A stretch of DNA of 26,664 nucleotides, from positions 1 through 26,664 of the forward strand of contig DDPD01000029.1 in assembly GCA_002342025.1 (NCBI GenBank), given 5' to 3'. The translations under genes were made by a program, and so were the position numbers. Positions 15,728 to 23,515 of this stretch are shown here, piece by piece (the first letter of the stretch is position 1; each line of letters starts with the position of its first letter). The DNA is from Moraxellaceae bacterium UBA2477. Lineage in GTDB: Bacteria; Pseudomonadota; Gammaproteobacteria; Pseudomonadales; Moraxellaceae. The notes under the pieces are model-generated. The model saw only the letters and a list, made by a program, of their open reading frames with translations, ran no database searches and had not been told where the DNA came from.

Positions 15728-16978
15728 ATGTCGACTTTGAATTTGCGTCACGGCCAGTTGCACCTCGAAAATACCTCGCTGACTTCACTCGCTGAGCGCT
15801 TCGGCACGCCACTATATGTTTATTCGCGCGCCACACTCGAAGCGAATTATCTGGCCTTCGATCGCGCCTTCGCCGACATTGATCACCAAGTTTGCTTTGC
15901 CGTAAAAGCCAATTCGAATTTGGCCGTGCTCAATGTTTTGGCGCGCCTAGGCGCGGGCTTTGACATTGTTTCTGCTGGCGAACTGGAGCGCGTGCTCGCG
16001 GCCGGTGGCGATCCAGCCAAGATTGTCTTTTCGGGACTGGGCAAAACAGCCGATGAAATGCGCCGCGCCTTAGCCGTCGGCATCGCCTGTTTTAATGTGG
16101 AGTCGGAGGCCGAACTGATTCGCTTAAATGCGGTCGCTGCTGAGCTGGGGGTGATCGCGCCGGTGAGCTTGCGCGTCAATCCCGATGTGGATGCGCAAAC
16201 ACATCCGTACATTTCCACGGGCCTGAAAGAAAATAAGTTTGGCGTTGCCATTGAGCGTGCGCCTTGGGTCTATCGCCAAATTCAGTCACTAGCGAACCTA
16301 AAGGCCGTTGGCATTGACTGCCACATCGGCTCGCAGCTCACCAGTACAGCGCCATTCTCCGATGCACTGGATCGTGTGCTGGCCATGATTGATCAGCTTG
16401 CCGCTGAAGGCACCACACTCAGTCATATTGATATTGGCGGCGGCTTGGGCGTTTGCTATCGCGATGAAACACCGCCAACGCCCGCTGAATATGCGGCCGT
16501 CCTACTGCCGCGCCTGAAAGCACGCGGACTCAAGGTTTATATGGAGCCGGGCCGTGCTATTGCCGCCACCGCAGGCGTATTACTGACGCGTGTAGAGTTC
16601 CTCAAGCCGACAGAGCACAAGCATTTTGCCGTGATCGATGCCGCCATGAATGACCTGATTCGCCCCGCCCTTTACAGTGCGTGGATGGACATCGTGCCAG
16701 TCACCCCACGCGGTGAAGACACTGAAAGCCAGTGCTATGACATCGTTGGGCCCGTCTGTGAGACCGGTGATTTCCTCGGTAAAAATCGCGATCTGCGCCT
16801 AGCTGCTGGCGACTTACTCGCGGTGAAGGGTGCCGGCGCCTATGGTTTTGTCATGAGCTCGAACTACAACACCCGTGGCCGAGCAGCCGAAATCATGGTC
16901 GATGGAGACCAAGCATGGCAGGTGCGTCGCCGTGAAACGGTCGCTGATCTGTTGGCTCTTGAATCGCTACTGCCCTGA
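15728..16978 (+). CDS. lysA: diaminopimelate decarboxylase
   Basis: PLP enzyme that converts meso-diaminopimelate to lysine, the last step of lysine synthesis. The 416-residue fold-III protein has the PLP lysine K60 in FAVKANSN, H199 in CHIGSQ, the phosphate-binding GGGLG (237-241), EPGRAI (273-278) and a second-subunit cysteine C344 in GPVCETGD. AGGA precedes the ATG at good spacing. It sits directly before dapF, which supplies its substrate, as in Pseudomonas. Confidence 0.97.
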   Translation: MSTLNLRHGQLHLENTSLTSLAERFGTPLYVYSRATLEANYLAFDRAFADIDHQVCFAVKANSNLAVLNVLARLGAGFDIVSAGELERVLAAGGDPAKIVFSGLGKTADEMRRALAVGIACFNVESEAELIRLNAVAAELGVIAPVSLRVNPDVDAQTHPYISTGLKENKFGVAIERAPWVYRQIQSLANLKAVGIDCHIGSQLTSTAPFSDALDRVLAMIDQLAAEGTTLSHIDIGGGLGVCYRDETPPTPAEYAAVLLPRLKARGLKVYMEPGRAIAATAGVLLTRVEFLKPTEHKHFAVIDAAMNDLIRPALYSAWMDIVPVTPRGEDTESQCYDIVGPVCETGDFLGKNRDLRLAAGDLLAVKGAGAYGFVMSSNYNTRGRAAEIMVDGDQAWQVRRRETVADLLALESLLP

Positions 16979-17003
16979 ACCCAGAATAGCCTTAACTTAG
17001 CTG

Positions 17004-17026
17004 GCTAATGCCAACGGGGCATTAGC
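17004..17026 (+). repeat. 9-bp hairpin in the lysA-dapF gap
   Basis: GCTAATGCC (17004-17012) and GGCATTAGC (17018-17026) form a perfect stem around the loop AACGG. A short T5 run comes 11 nt later, just before the dapF ribosome site. It may be a partial terminator, or a stem that stabilises the lysA end; it is not a textbook terminator. Confidence 0.5.
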
Positions 17027-17055
17027 AGCATCACCCGTTTTTCAGGAGACCGTTC

Positions 17056-17904
17056 ATGCGTCTGGAATTCACCAAGATGCACGGCCTCGGCAACGATTTC
17101 TTGATGCTCGATTTGGTCACGCAACGCGTTCGCTTGGACGAAGCCTTGATCCGTCGCCTATCCGATCGTCACTTCGGCGTAGGCTTTGATCAACTGTTGG
17201 TCGTTGAGCCGCCCCATCAACCCGATGTCGATTTCCGCTATCGCATTTTCAATGCCGATGGCTCTGAAGTTTCCCAGTGCGGCAACGGGGCTCGCTGCTT
17301 TGCGCGCTTTGTTCGCGATCGTCGCCTCACCCGAAAAGATACACTGCGCGTTGAAACCGCCAGCGGCATCATTACGCTGCAAATTGACAGCCAGGGTTGG
17401 GTCACGGTCGACATGGGCCCGCCCCGACTCGAGCCCAGCTCCATCCCCTTTGTGGCTGACAACGCTGCGCTGGACTACCGCATTGAAGTTGACGGTGAGC
17501 TCTACCAAATTGCCGCCGTCAGCATGGGCAATCCGCACGCTGTTTTGCGCGTAGACGATGTGGATACTGCACCAGTAGCCACATTGGGTCCCCGTTTGGA
17601 GTCACACCCGCGCTTCCCTGAGCGCGTTAATGTCGGCTTTATGCAGGTGTTAAGCCGTCAGGAAATTAAACTGCGTGTGTACGAACGCGGAGCAGGCGAA
17701 ACCTTAGCTTGCGGTACGGGTGCGTGCGCGGCAGCTGTTGCAGCCATGCGCTGGGGCTTGGTTGATCGTGACATCAAGGTGCACTTACCCGGAGGCCTTC
17801 TACGTATTCGCTGGAGCCAAGACAACGCCAGCGTATTTATGACTGGCCCTACCGCTCGTGTGTTTGAAGGCACGTTGCGAGTCAACGATGTGAACGATGA
17901 CTAA
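17056..17904 (+). CDS. dapF: diaminopimelate epimerase
   Basis: PLP-independent epimerase that converts LL- to meso-diaminopimelate for lysine and peptidoglycan. The 282-residue protein has the N-terminal signature KMHGLGNDF and the two catalytic cysteines C75 (SQCGNGARC) and C219 (ETLACGTGAC). CAGGAGA lies just upstream of the ATG. Its end overlaps the DUF484 gene by 8 nt. Confidence 0.97.
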   Translation: MRLEFTKMHGLGNDFLMLDLVTQRVRLDEALIRRLSDRHFGVGFDQLLVVEPPHQPDVDFRYRIFNADGSEVSQCGNGARCFARFVRDRRLTRKDTLRVETASGIITLQIDSQGWVTVDMGPPRLEPSSIPFVADNAALDYRIEVDGELYQIAAVSMGNPHAVLRVDDVDTAPVATLGPRLESHPRFPERVNVGFMQVLSRQEIKLRVYERGAGETLACGTGACAAAVAAMRWGLVDRDIKVHLPGGLLRIRWSQDNASVFMTGPTARVFEGTLRVNDVNDD

Positions 17905-18586
17905 TCTCGATCTCAGCACGCTCAGCGCCGAGCATGTAGCGAAATGGCTGCGCAAACATCCGCACTTTTTCGACGACCACCCGTCACTGCTCACCCAGTT
18001 GCACCTCAGTCACGACACCAATGCCGCATCATTGATTGAGCGCCAAGTGGCGCAGTTGCGACGTCGTAATGAAGAGCTTGAGGAGCGTCTCAATCAGTTA
18101 ATTGCCATCGCCAGTGACAACGATCGCTTGTTTGGCCAATTACGCGAAGTCATGCTGGGCGTGCTCGACGCCGAAAGCGCAGCACAGCTGGGCACTCGCC
18201 TATACAGCGCGCTGCGTGAGCCGTTTGGCTGCGAGCAACTGGCGCTCCTGTTATTTCGAGAAGAGTGTGAGTCTCCTTGGCGAAGCTGCATGCAGACAGA
18301 GTTTGAGCAACGCCTGCCAGGGCTGCTACGCCACCATCACGCACTGGCCGGTAAGTGGCGTCGTGACGAACTGCGCTATCTGTTTGGTGATGACGGGCTA
18401 CAACTCAGTTCGGCTGCACTGATTCCGCTCTTAAATGGCGACCAAGCCGTTGGCGTTATTGCGCTTGGCAGCACCGAGGCTAGCCATTTCCGTAGCAGCA
18501 TGGACACGCTCTTTATCACCCACCTCGGCGATATCATCGCGCGCTTAATTGCACGGCTCGATCGTAGCGTCGCCCAAAGTGCATGA
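17897..18586 (+). CDS. DUF484 (GAF-like) family protein
   Basis: A 229-residue cytosolic protein of unknown function. The N-terminus has the family pattern VAKWLRKHPHFFDDHPSLLTQLHL and ASLIERQVAQLRRRNEELEERL, a coiled-coil (about 45-75), followed by a GAF-like domain (about 80-220) with AALIPLL and GVIALGS. It always lies between dapF and xerC in many gammaproteobacteria (yigA in E. coli). It overlaps dapF by 8 nt and xerC by 4 nt, so it is probably co-translated with them. Confidence 0.92.
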   Translation: MTNLDLSTLSAEHVAKWLRKHPHFFDDHPSLLTQLHLSHDTNAASLIERQVAQLRRRNEELEERLNQLIAIASDNDRLFGQLREVMLGVLDAESAAQLGTRLYSALREPFGCEQLALLLFREECESPWRSCMQTEFEQRLPGLLRHHHALAGKWRRDELRYLFGDDGLQLSSAALIPLLNGDQAVGVIALGSTEASHFRSSMDTLFITHLGDIIARLIARLDRSVAQSA

Positions 18587-19509
18587 TCAGTCGCGAACGT
18601 CTGGAACAGTTTCTTAGCTACCTTGCTAGCCAACGCCTGTGCTCGCCTCATACGCTCACAGCCTATCGCCAAGACATCAGCCGCCTTGCTAGCTATTTAG
18701 AACGCTGCGACGTGTCCAGTTGGGCAGACTTTCAGCGCCCCCAGCTGGAAGGATGGATAGCAGACAGCCGCGATGCCGGTTTGTCGATACGCAGCATCCA
18801 ACGACAATTGTCTGCCGTGCGCCGTTTTTATGACTGGTTGGGACGCTTCGATGAAGCTGGCACGCACCCCACCCATGGTTACCAACTCAAGCGCATTCGC
18901 CAAGATTTGCCACAGGTGCTGGATGTCGACCTCATGCAGCAGTTACTCGATGCACCGGCACCCAAGGCAGAAAAAGAAGCTCTCTTGTGGCGTCGCGACA
19001 AGGCCATTCTAGAATTGTTCTATTCCTCCGGACTGCGTTTGGCAGAGCTGGCTCAGCTGAAGCTGATGGATCTTGATTTAAGCGGCGGCCTGGTCACTGT
19101 GCTCGGCAAAGGGCGCAAAACACGCGTTCTGCCGGTGGGCAAAATGGCACGCACAGCGATCACCGATTGGCTTAGCATTCGCCCGCAATTTGTTCGCGCG
19201 CCATCGGAGACTTGGCTTTTTCTAAACCAACGCGGCACGCGCTTAAGTGAGCGCAGCATTCAGATGCGCTTAGTACATCAGGCAGAACGTATCGGACTTG
19301 ATCGGCGACTCTATCCGCATTTGTTACGACACTCATTTGCCTCGCATTTGCTGGAGTCCAGCCATGATTTACGTGCGGTACAAGAGCTCCTTGGCCATAG
19401 CGATATTCGTGCTACGCAGATTTATACTCATCTCGATTTTCAACATTTAGCCACGGTCTATGACCAAGCACATCCCCGCGCAAAGCAGCGCAAGGACGAG
19501 ACTTCATGA
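18583..19509 (+). CDS. xerC: tyrosine recombinase XerC
   Basis: Site-specific recombinase that with XerD resolves chromosome dimers at dif. The 308-residue protein has an N-terminal SAM-like domain (about 1-90) and a catalytic domain with the complete set R152, K176, H246, R249, H272 and nucleophile Y281 (motifs SSGLRLAELAQL, LGKGRKTR, HLLRHSFASHLL and LGHSDIRATQIYTHLDF). Its place after dapF and DUF484 distinguishes it from XerD or a phage integrase. ATGA overlaps on both sides. Confidence 0.97.
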   Translation: MISRERLEQFLSYLASQRLCSPHTLTAYRQDISRLASYLERCDVSSWADFQRPQLEGWIADSRDAGLSIRSIQRQLSAVRRFYDWLGRFDEAGTHPTHGYQLKRIRQDLPQVLDVDLMQQLLDAPAPKAEKEALLWRRDKAILELFYSSGLRLAELAQLKLMDLDLSGGLVTVLGKGRKTRVLPVGKMARTAITDWLSIRPQFVRAPSETWLFLNQRGTRLSERSIQMRLVHQAERIGLDRRLYPHLLRHSFASHLLESSHDLRAVQELLGHSDIRATQIYTHLDFQHLATVYDQAHPRAKQRKDETS

Positions 19510-20255
19510 GCGCTATTTCACTACTCACACTGGATCTCGATAACACCCTTTGGGATGTCGAGAGCATCATCGTGAAAGCTGACGAAGACATGCATGCTTG
19601 GCTGGGGCAGCACTACCCAGCCTCACAAGCACTGGGGGTCAGCGGCTTCCAAGCCATCCGCCAACAAGTCATTGCAGAGCGTCGCGATATTGCCCACGAC
19701 TTTAGTGCCATGCGCCTGACGATGCTGGAGCAATTGTTGCTGGCCACAGGCTACGATCAGGAGCAGGCACGAGCGGGCGCCGCGGGTGCGTTTGATGTGT
19801 TCTATACCGGTCGCAATCGCGTGGTTTTATTTGATGGCGTGGCCGACACCCTGAGCGCGCTATCGCAACGCTTTCCTTTATTTGCCTTGAGCAATGGCAA
19901 TGCCGACATTCATCGCGCGGGCATTGGCGCATGGTTTAAAGGGCATTTTTCGGCCGCGAAGGTAGGGCACGCCAAACCGCATCCCCGCATGTTCGAACAA
20001 GCACTGGCCGAAGCCGGTGTCAGTGCTCAGCAAGCCGTCCATGTGGGCGATCATCCAGCCGAGGATATTGCTGCTGCTCAGGCGGTAGGGCTGCGCTCCG
20101 TATGGGTCAATTTCAGTCAGCAGGAATGGCCGCTCTCACGCCGCCCTGATGCGGAAATTCGCCACTTCAGTGAGCTTCCTGCAGCACTCGACTTACTCAT
20201 TGCCGATCCCGAAACCAGCGCCAGCTGCTACCTAAAACGCTTACTTCACAGGTGA
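19506..20255 (+). CDS. HAD-superfamily phosphatase (YigB type)
   Basis: A 249-residue cytosolic haloacid dehalogenase-like hydrolase. Motif I is LDLDNTLWD with D10 and D12; motif II is LFALSNGN; motifs III-IV include GHAKPHPRMFEQAL and VGDHPAEDI. Position after xerC matches E. coli yigB, whose product dephosphorylates FMN and a riboflavin precursor; the same substrate here is inference. It overlaps xerC as ATGA and converges with the CDF transporter, overlapping 10 nt. Confidence 0.9.
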   Translation: MSAISLLTLDLDNTLWDVESIIVKADEDMHAWLGQHYPASQALGVSGFQAIRQQVIAERRDIAHDFSAMRLTMLEQLLLATGYDQEQARAGAAGAFDVFYTGRNRVVLFDGVADTLSALSQRFPLFALSNGNADIHRAGIGAWFKGHFSAAKVGHAKPHPRMFEQALAEAGVSAQQAVHVGDHPAEDIAAAQAVGLRSVWVNFSQQEWPLSRRPDAEIRHFSELPAALDLLIADPETSASCYLKRLLHR

Positions 20256-21136
20256 CGATGACGCTCATCCAAGGGCGCCACGTGTAGGGTGATATCACAG
20301 GCCTTGAGCGTGGCCCGCATGGCATCTTCAATGTCATCGCAAAGGGCATGAGCCTCTGCAACAGACAGCGTACCCGGCACCAAGAGGCTACCGTCGACAA
20401 AGCGACGATGGCCTGATTTACGGGTGCGTAACGGGCTGAGTTCTACCTCTGCTGGCATAAGCGGCAGTGCCACCTGACGTAACGCTTGCAACTCCACATC
20501 GGGAAGTGCCTCATCCATCAGGCCGGCTAAGGAAGGCGCCAGCAACTTAATCCCCGTGATCACTAAGTGCAGGGCAACCAGCAGGGCAATGGCTGGATCT
20601 ATCCACGTCTGAGTGGGCCATACCCAAAGCGCCATGAGCCCACCGATCACCGCCACCGACGTCCAGACATCCGACAGCAAATGCTCAGCGTCAGCTCGCA
20701 GGGTTAAGCTGTCTTCCTCTTTAGCGACCGCAAAGAGCTTCCAAGCTGTCAGTCCATTGAGCACCGCTGCGACCGCTGCAATCACTAAGCCCAAACTCAG
20801 GGCATGGAGTGACTCTGGAGACCACAAACGCTCCCAAGCCGCAAATGCGATGCCCGCAGCCGCGATAAGAATGAGCAAGCCTTCTGCCGCCGAGGAAAAG
20901 TACTCTGCTTTGTCATGCCCAAAAGGGTGGTCTTGGTCTGCGGGCTGAGCCGCGATGGTCAGCACCGTAAACGCCAATAAAGCAGCCCCCAAGTTCACGA
21001 AGGACTCGATGGCATCCGACAGCAAGCTCACGGAGCCGCTGATATGCCAAGACCAAAACTTCAACGCCATCGTCGCCAGCGCGGTGGCAACAGATAACAA
21101 CGCCATGCGCTGCAGTCGCGAGAAGCGATTTAACAC
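20246..21136 (-). CDS. cation diffusion facilitator (CDF) transporter
   Basis: An inner-membrane divalent-metal efflux protein, 296 residues from the GTG at 21136, with about six helices and a C-terminal cytoplasmic domain. Family marks are GSVSLLSDAIESFVNLGAA in helix 2, QPADQDHPFGHDKAEYFS in the loop and RADAEHLLSDVWTSVAV in helix 5. Compared with E. coli FieF, helix 5 keeps the metal pair (H152, D156), but helix 2 has E44 and N48 where FieF has two Asp. This leaves metal specificity open. The start is uncertain: GTG 21136 lies 10 nt after the upstream stop; ATG 21106 would give 286 residues; neither has a strong ribosome site. Confidence 0.9.
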   Translation of the reverse strand: MLNRFSRLQRMALLSVATALATMALKFWSWHISGSVSLLSDAIESFVNLGAALLAFTVLTIAAQPADQDHPFGHDKAEYFSSAAEGLLILIAAAGIAFAAWERLWSPESLHALSLGLVIAAVAAVLNGLTAWKLFAVAKEEDSLTLRADAEHLLSDVWTSVAVIGGLMALWVWPTQTWIDPAIALLVALHLVITGIKLLAPSLAGLMDEALPDVELQALRQVALPLMPAEVELSPLRTRKSGHRRFVDGSLLVPGTLSVAEAHALCDDIEDAMRATLKACDITLHVAPLDERHRHL

Positions 21137-21146
21137 CCGAAATAGC

Positions 21147-21404
21147 TCACAAAGATTCGGCGTCGGGATCGGGCGGCACTTCTTGAATACGTCCACCCGA
21201 GGCGAGGAAACGCTCCATCTCTTCCTCTAACTGACGACGTAGCGACTCCTTCGCCGAGGGGCTCAAAGTTTCAGCTTCAGCCACCTCACTGCGTGCCTTA
21301 GCAGCAACCTCCGGATCAACGTCTACCTCAACTTCAGGCTCTACGCTCTCAGCCTCTTCGGCATCATCCTCAGGGCCTTCATAGTCGTAATCGTTTTCTG
21401 CCAT
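21147..21404 (-). CDS. small acidic protein, possible SutA-like RNA polymerase regulator
   Basis: An 85-residue, very acidic protein. Residues 1-45 are rich in Glu/Asp and look disordered; residues about 50-72 form an amphipathic helix (KESLRRQLEEEMERFLASGG) ending in RIQEV; a short acidic tail follows. The architecture and the FLxxGGxIQEV block resemble, from memory, SutA of Pseudomonas, which binds RNA polymerase; I could not verify this. The ATG at 21404 has GGAG 7 nt upstream, so I prefer it to the ATG at 21425. It is followed 10 nt later by the CDF gene. Confidence 0.75.
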   Translation of the reverse strand: MAENDYDYEGPEDDAEEAESVEPEVEVDVDPEVAAKARSEVAEAETLSPSAKESLRRQLEEEMERFLASGGRIQEVPPDPDAESL

Positions 21405-21472
21405 TTGCTCTCTCCACACCTGCATTAGCGCAATTAAATAAGCCTGCGGGCTACAAGTCCATTGTCGGCAGC

Positions 21473-21525
21473 TTAGCCCAGTTTGAACAGCCTAGTATTT
21501 TGCTTAAAGACTATGTTAGCCCAGT
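21473..21525. repeat. 10-bp direct repeat upstream of the acidic-protein gene
   Basis: TTAGCCCAGT occurs at 21473-21482 and again at 21516-21525, 43 bp apart, close to four helical turns. Both copies lie in the gap between the amtB terminator and the acidic-protein start. They could be paired operator half-sites or chance. Confidence 0.35.
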
Positions 21526-21532
21526 CCACAAA

Positions 21533-21564
21533 CAAAAAAAGAGGCTCTTACGAGCCCCTTTTTA
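21533..21564 (-). terminator. intrinsic terminator of the porin-glnK-amtB operon
   Basis: On the minus strand a GGGGCTC-GTAA-GAGCCTC hairpin is followed by a run of seven T. It lies about 25-50 nt after the amtB stop and is well placed to end that transcript. Five T follow on the plus strand, so it can also act in the other direction. Confidence 0.85.
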
Positions 21565-21586
21565 TGTGTTTGCGTTACTTCAGCGA

Positions 21587-23077
21587 TTAGCTGTTGTAAG
21601 CGCGCTCACCGTGCTCAGCCAGATCCAGGCCTTCACGTTCAGCATCTTCCGATACACGGATGCCCATCACCATATCCAACGCTTTCAGGATGATGAAGGT
21701 CACCACGGCGGACCACACCACAGCCACGAGGACACCCGTCAGCTGGCTGGTCATCTGCGCCATCAAATCGTAGGCCGCTGTGCCTGCTGGATCCGTCGAG
21801 TAGTCAACGACACCGGCGCCACCCAGAGCGGGGTTAACAAACACACCTGTCAGCAGGGCACCAACGATACCGCCCACACCGTGGATACCGAAAGCATCCA
21901 AGGAGTCGTCATAGCCGAGCTTGGACTTCAACCACATGACGGCGAACAAGCAAACGGCTGCCGACGCGGCACCAATGACCAACGCACCACCCAGACCCAC
22001 GAAGCCACAGGCTGGCGTAATACCCACCAAGCCAGCGATAGCACCCGAGATCGAACCGAGCAGCGAGGCTTTACCTTTGATCGCCCACTCAATGGCGGTC
22101 CACGTTAAGGCAGCAACCGCGGTGGCGAACAAGGTGTTAGCGAATGCCAGCACAGCATAGTCATTAGCTTCGAGATTGGAGCCGGCGTTGAAACCAAACC
22201 AGCCCACCCACAGCATGGCGGCGCCAATCAGCGTCATCGTCAGGCTATGAGGCGCCATGGAGACCTTGCCGTAGCCATTGCGCTTGCCGACCATGATGGC
22301 AGCAACAAGGGCGGCAACACCGGCATTGATGTGAACCACAGTGCCACCGGCGAAGTCGATCGCGCCTTTACCAAACAGATAACCTGTTGGTGCATCGAAA
22401 GCGCTAGGGCCACCCCAGTACCAAACCATGTGAGCCATAGGCAGGTAAGCGAAAGTGAACCACAGGGCGGTGAAAATCATGACCGCACTGAACTTCATAC
22501 GCTCGGCAACACCACCCACGATCAGCGCACAGGTGATGGCGGCGAACGTGAGCTGGAACATCGCGAACAGCAGCTCGGGAATCACAACGCCCTTGCTGAA
22601 GGTTTCAACCACTGCACCCACACCAACACCGCTCATGAAGACTTTCGAGAAGCCGCCAATGAAGGGATCAAGTGCTGCATTCGGGTTGCTGGTAAAGGCT
22701 AAGGAGTAGCCATACAGCACCCAGAGCACCGCAACCATGGCGAAGATGCTAAACACCTGCATCAATACCGATAACATGTTTTTGCTACGCACCAGACCAC
22801 CGTAGAACAGCGCCAAGCCCGGCAGCGACATAAAGATGACCAGTACCGTGGCCACTAACATCCACGTCGTATCGCCCTTATCAGGAACAGGGGCGGCAAC
22901 AGGTGCTGCCTCTGCGACAGCTACTGCCTCTGCAACTGGCGCAGCGACTTGCTCAACCGCTACTGCTTCCGCAACAGTTTCAGTGACTACGGCTGCCGGA
23001 GCAGCTTCTTCAGCAAATACTGGGGCAGCGCCCAGCATAGAGGTGCTCAAGGCGAGCGCCATTAATAATTTCTTCAC
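21587..23077 (-). CDS. amtB: ammonium transporter AmtB with long N-terminal extension
   Basis: Trimeric inner-membrane ammonium channel that takes up ammonium when nitrogen is scarce and is blocked by GlnK. About 496 residues: a signal peptide (to about 22, ending VFA), a low-complexity Ala/Val/Glu/Pro stretch of about 45 residues, then eleven predicted membrane helices. Core family motifs include GLALFYGGLVRSKN, the FAGGTVVHINAGVAAL block and DAFGIHGVGGIVGALLTG. I prefer the GTG at 23077 (MKKLLMALALS) because GGGAG lies 7 nt upstream; the same site is only 1 nt from the ATG at 23083. It follows glnK, the partner that regulates it. Confidence 0.96.
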   Translation of the reverse strand: MKKLLMALALSTSMLGAAPVFAEEAAPAAVVTETVAEAVAVEQVAAPVAEAVAVAEAAPVAAPVPDKGDTTWMLVATVLVIFMSLPGLALFYGGLVRSKNMLSVLMQVFSIFAMVAVLWVLYGYSLAFTSNPNAALDPFIGGFSKVFMSGVGVGAVVETFSKGVVIPELLFAMFQLTFAAITCALIVGGVAERMKFSAVMIFTALWFTFAYLPMAHMVWYWGGPSAFDAPTGYLFGKGAIDFAGGTVVHINAGVAALVAAIMVGKRNGYGKVSMAPHSLTMTLIGAAMLWVGWFGFNAGSNLEANDYAVLAFANTLFATAVAALTWTAIEWAIKGKASLLGSISGAIAGLVGITPACGFVGLGGALVIGAASAAVCLFAVMWLKSKLGYDDSLDAFGIHGVGGIVGALLTGVFVNPALGGAGVVDYSTDPAGTAAYDLMAQMTSQLTGVLVAVVWSAVVTFIILKALDMVMGIRVSEDAEREGLDLAEHGERAYNS

Positions 23078-23110
23078 GGTCATACTCCCGTTTCAGCGAA
23101 TTGAGATGAC

Positions 23111-23449
23111 TTAAATAGCATCCACGCCGGACTCACCGGTGCGAATACGAATAGCCTGTTCCAGCGCCGTCACAAAAATTTTGCCATCACCGATCTTGCC
23201 GGTATTAGCTGCTTTAGTAATGGCTTCGATCACTTGATCGAGTTGCTCATCACTAATGGCAATATCGATTTTTACCTTGGGCAGAAAATCAACGACATAT
23301 TCTGCACCGCGATATAATTCGGTATGTCCTTTTTGACGGCCAAAACCCTTTACTTCGGTTACGGTGATGCCCTGCACCCCGATATCCGACAGCGCCTCTC
23401 TTACATCATCAAGCTTGAATGGCTTGATAACGGCAGTTACCAGTTTCAT
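23111..23449 (-). CDS. glnK: nitrogen regulatory PII protein GlnK
   Basis: Trimeric PII signal protein that senses ATP/ADP, 2-oxoglutarate and glutamine; it blocks AmtB and controls NtrB. The 112-residue protein contains the T-loop GHTELYRGAEYVVDFLPK with uridylylation target Y51, and the C-loop GKIGDGKIFV. AGGAG lies 7 nt upstream of the ATG. Linked to amtB, which is the usual sign of a GlnK-type PII. Transcription probably starts at the sigma-54 promoter at 24330-24345. Confidence 0.97.
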   Translation of the reverse strand: MKLVTAVIKPFKLDDVREALSDIGVQGITVTEVKGFGRQKGHTELYRGAEYVVDFLPKVKIDIAISDEQLDQVIEAITKAANTGKIGDGKIFVTALEQAIRIRTGESGVDAI

Positions 23450-23471
23450 TTGGGTACTCCTGGGGTGGGGT

Positions 23472-23493
23472 GAGCCGCCCCGAAAGGCGGCTC
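23472..23493. repeat. strong hairpin in the porin-glnK gap
   Basis: GAGCCGCC and GGCGGCTC (23472-23479 and 23486-23493) form a perfect 8-bp GC-rich stem with a 6-nt loop. On the minus strand, which carries the operon, it is followed by ACCCCACCCC and not by T, so it is not a standard terminator there. On the plus strand a broken T-run follows. It may protect the porin message end or reduce read-through to glnK. Confidence 0.6.
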
Positions 23494-23515
23494 AGTTTTC
23501 ATTTAAAACAGTTAG

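Noticed and set aside
15883..16251. Minus-strand frame of 122 residues inside lysA
   Set aside because: Shadow of the PLP-domain coding sequence; Ser/Ala-rich and without family features.
21500..22108. Plus-strand frame of 202 residues across the amtB 3' end
   Set aside because: Starts in the terminator region and is antisense to conserved Amt helices; His/Thr/Gly-rich composition is an artefact.
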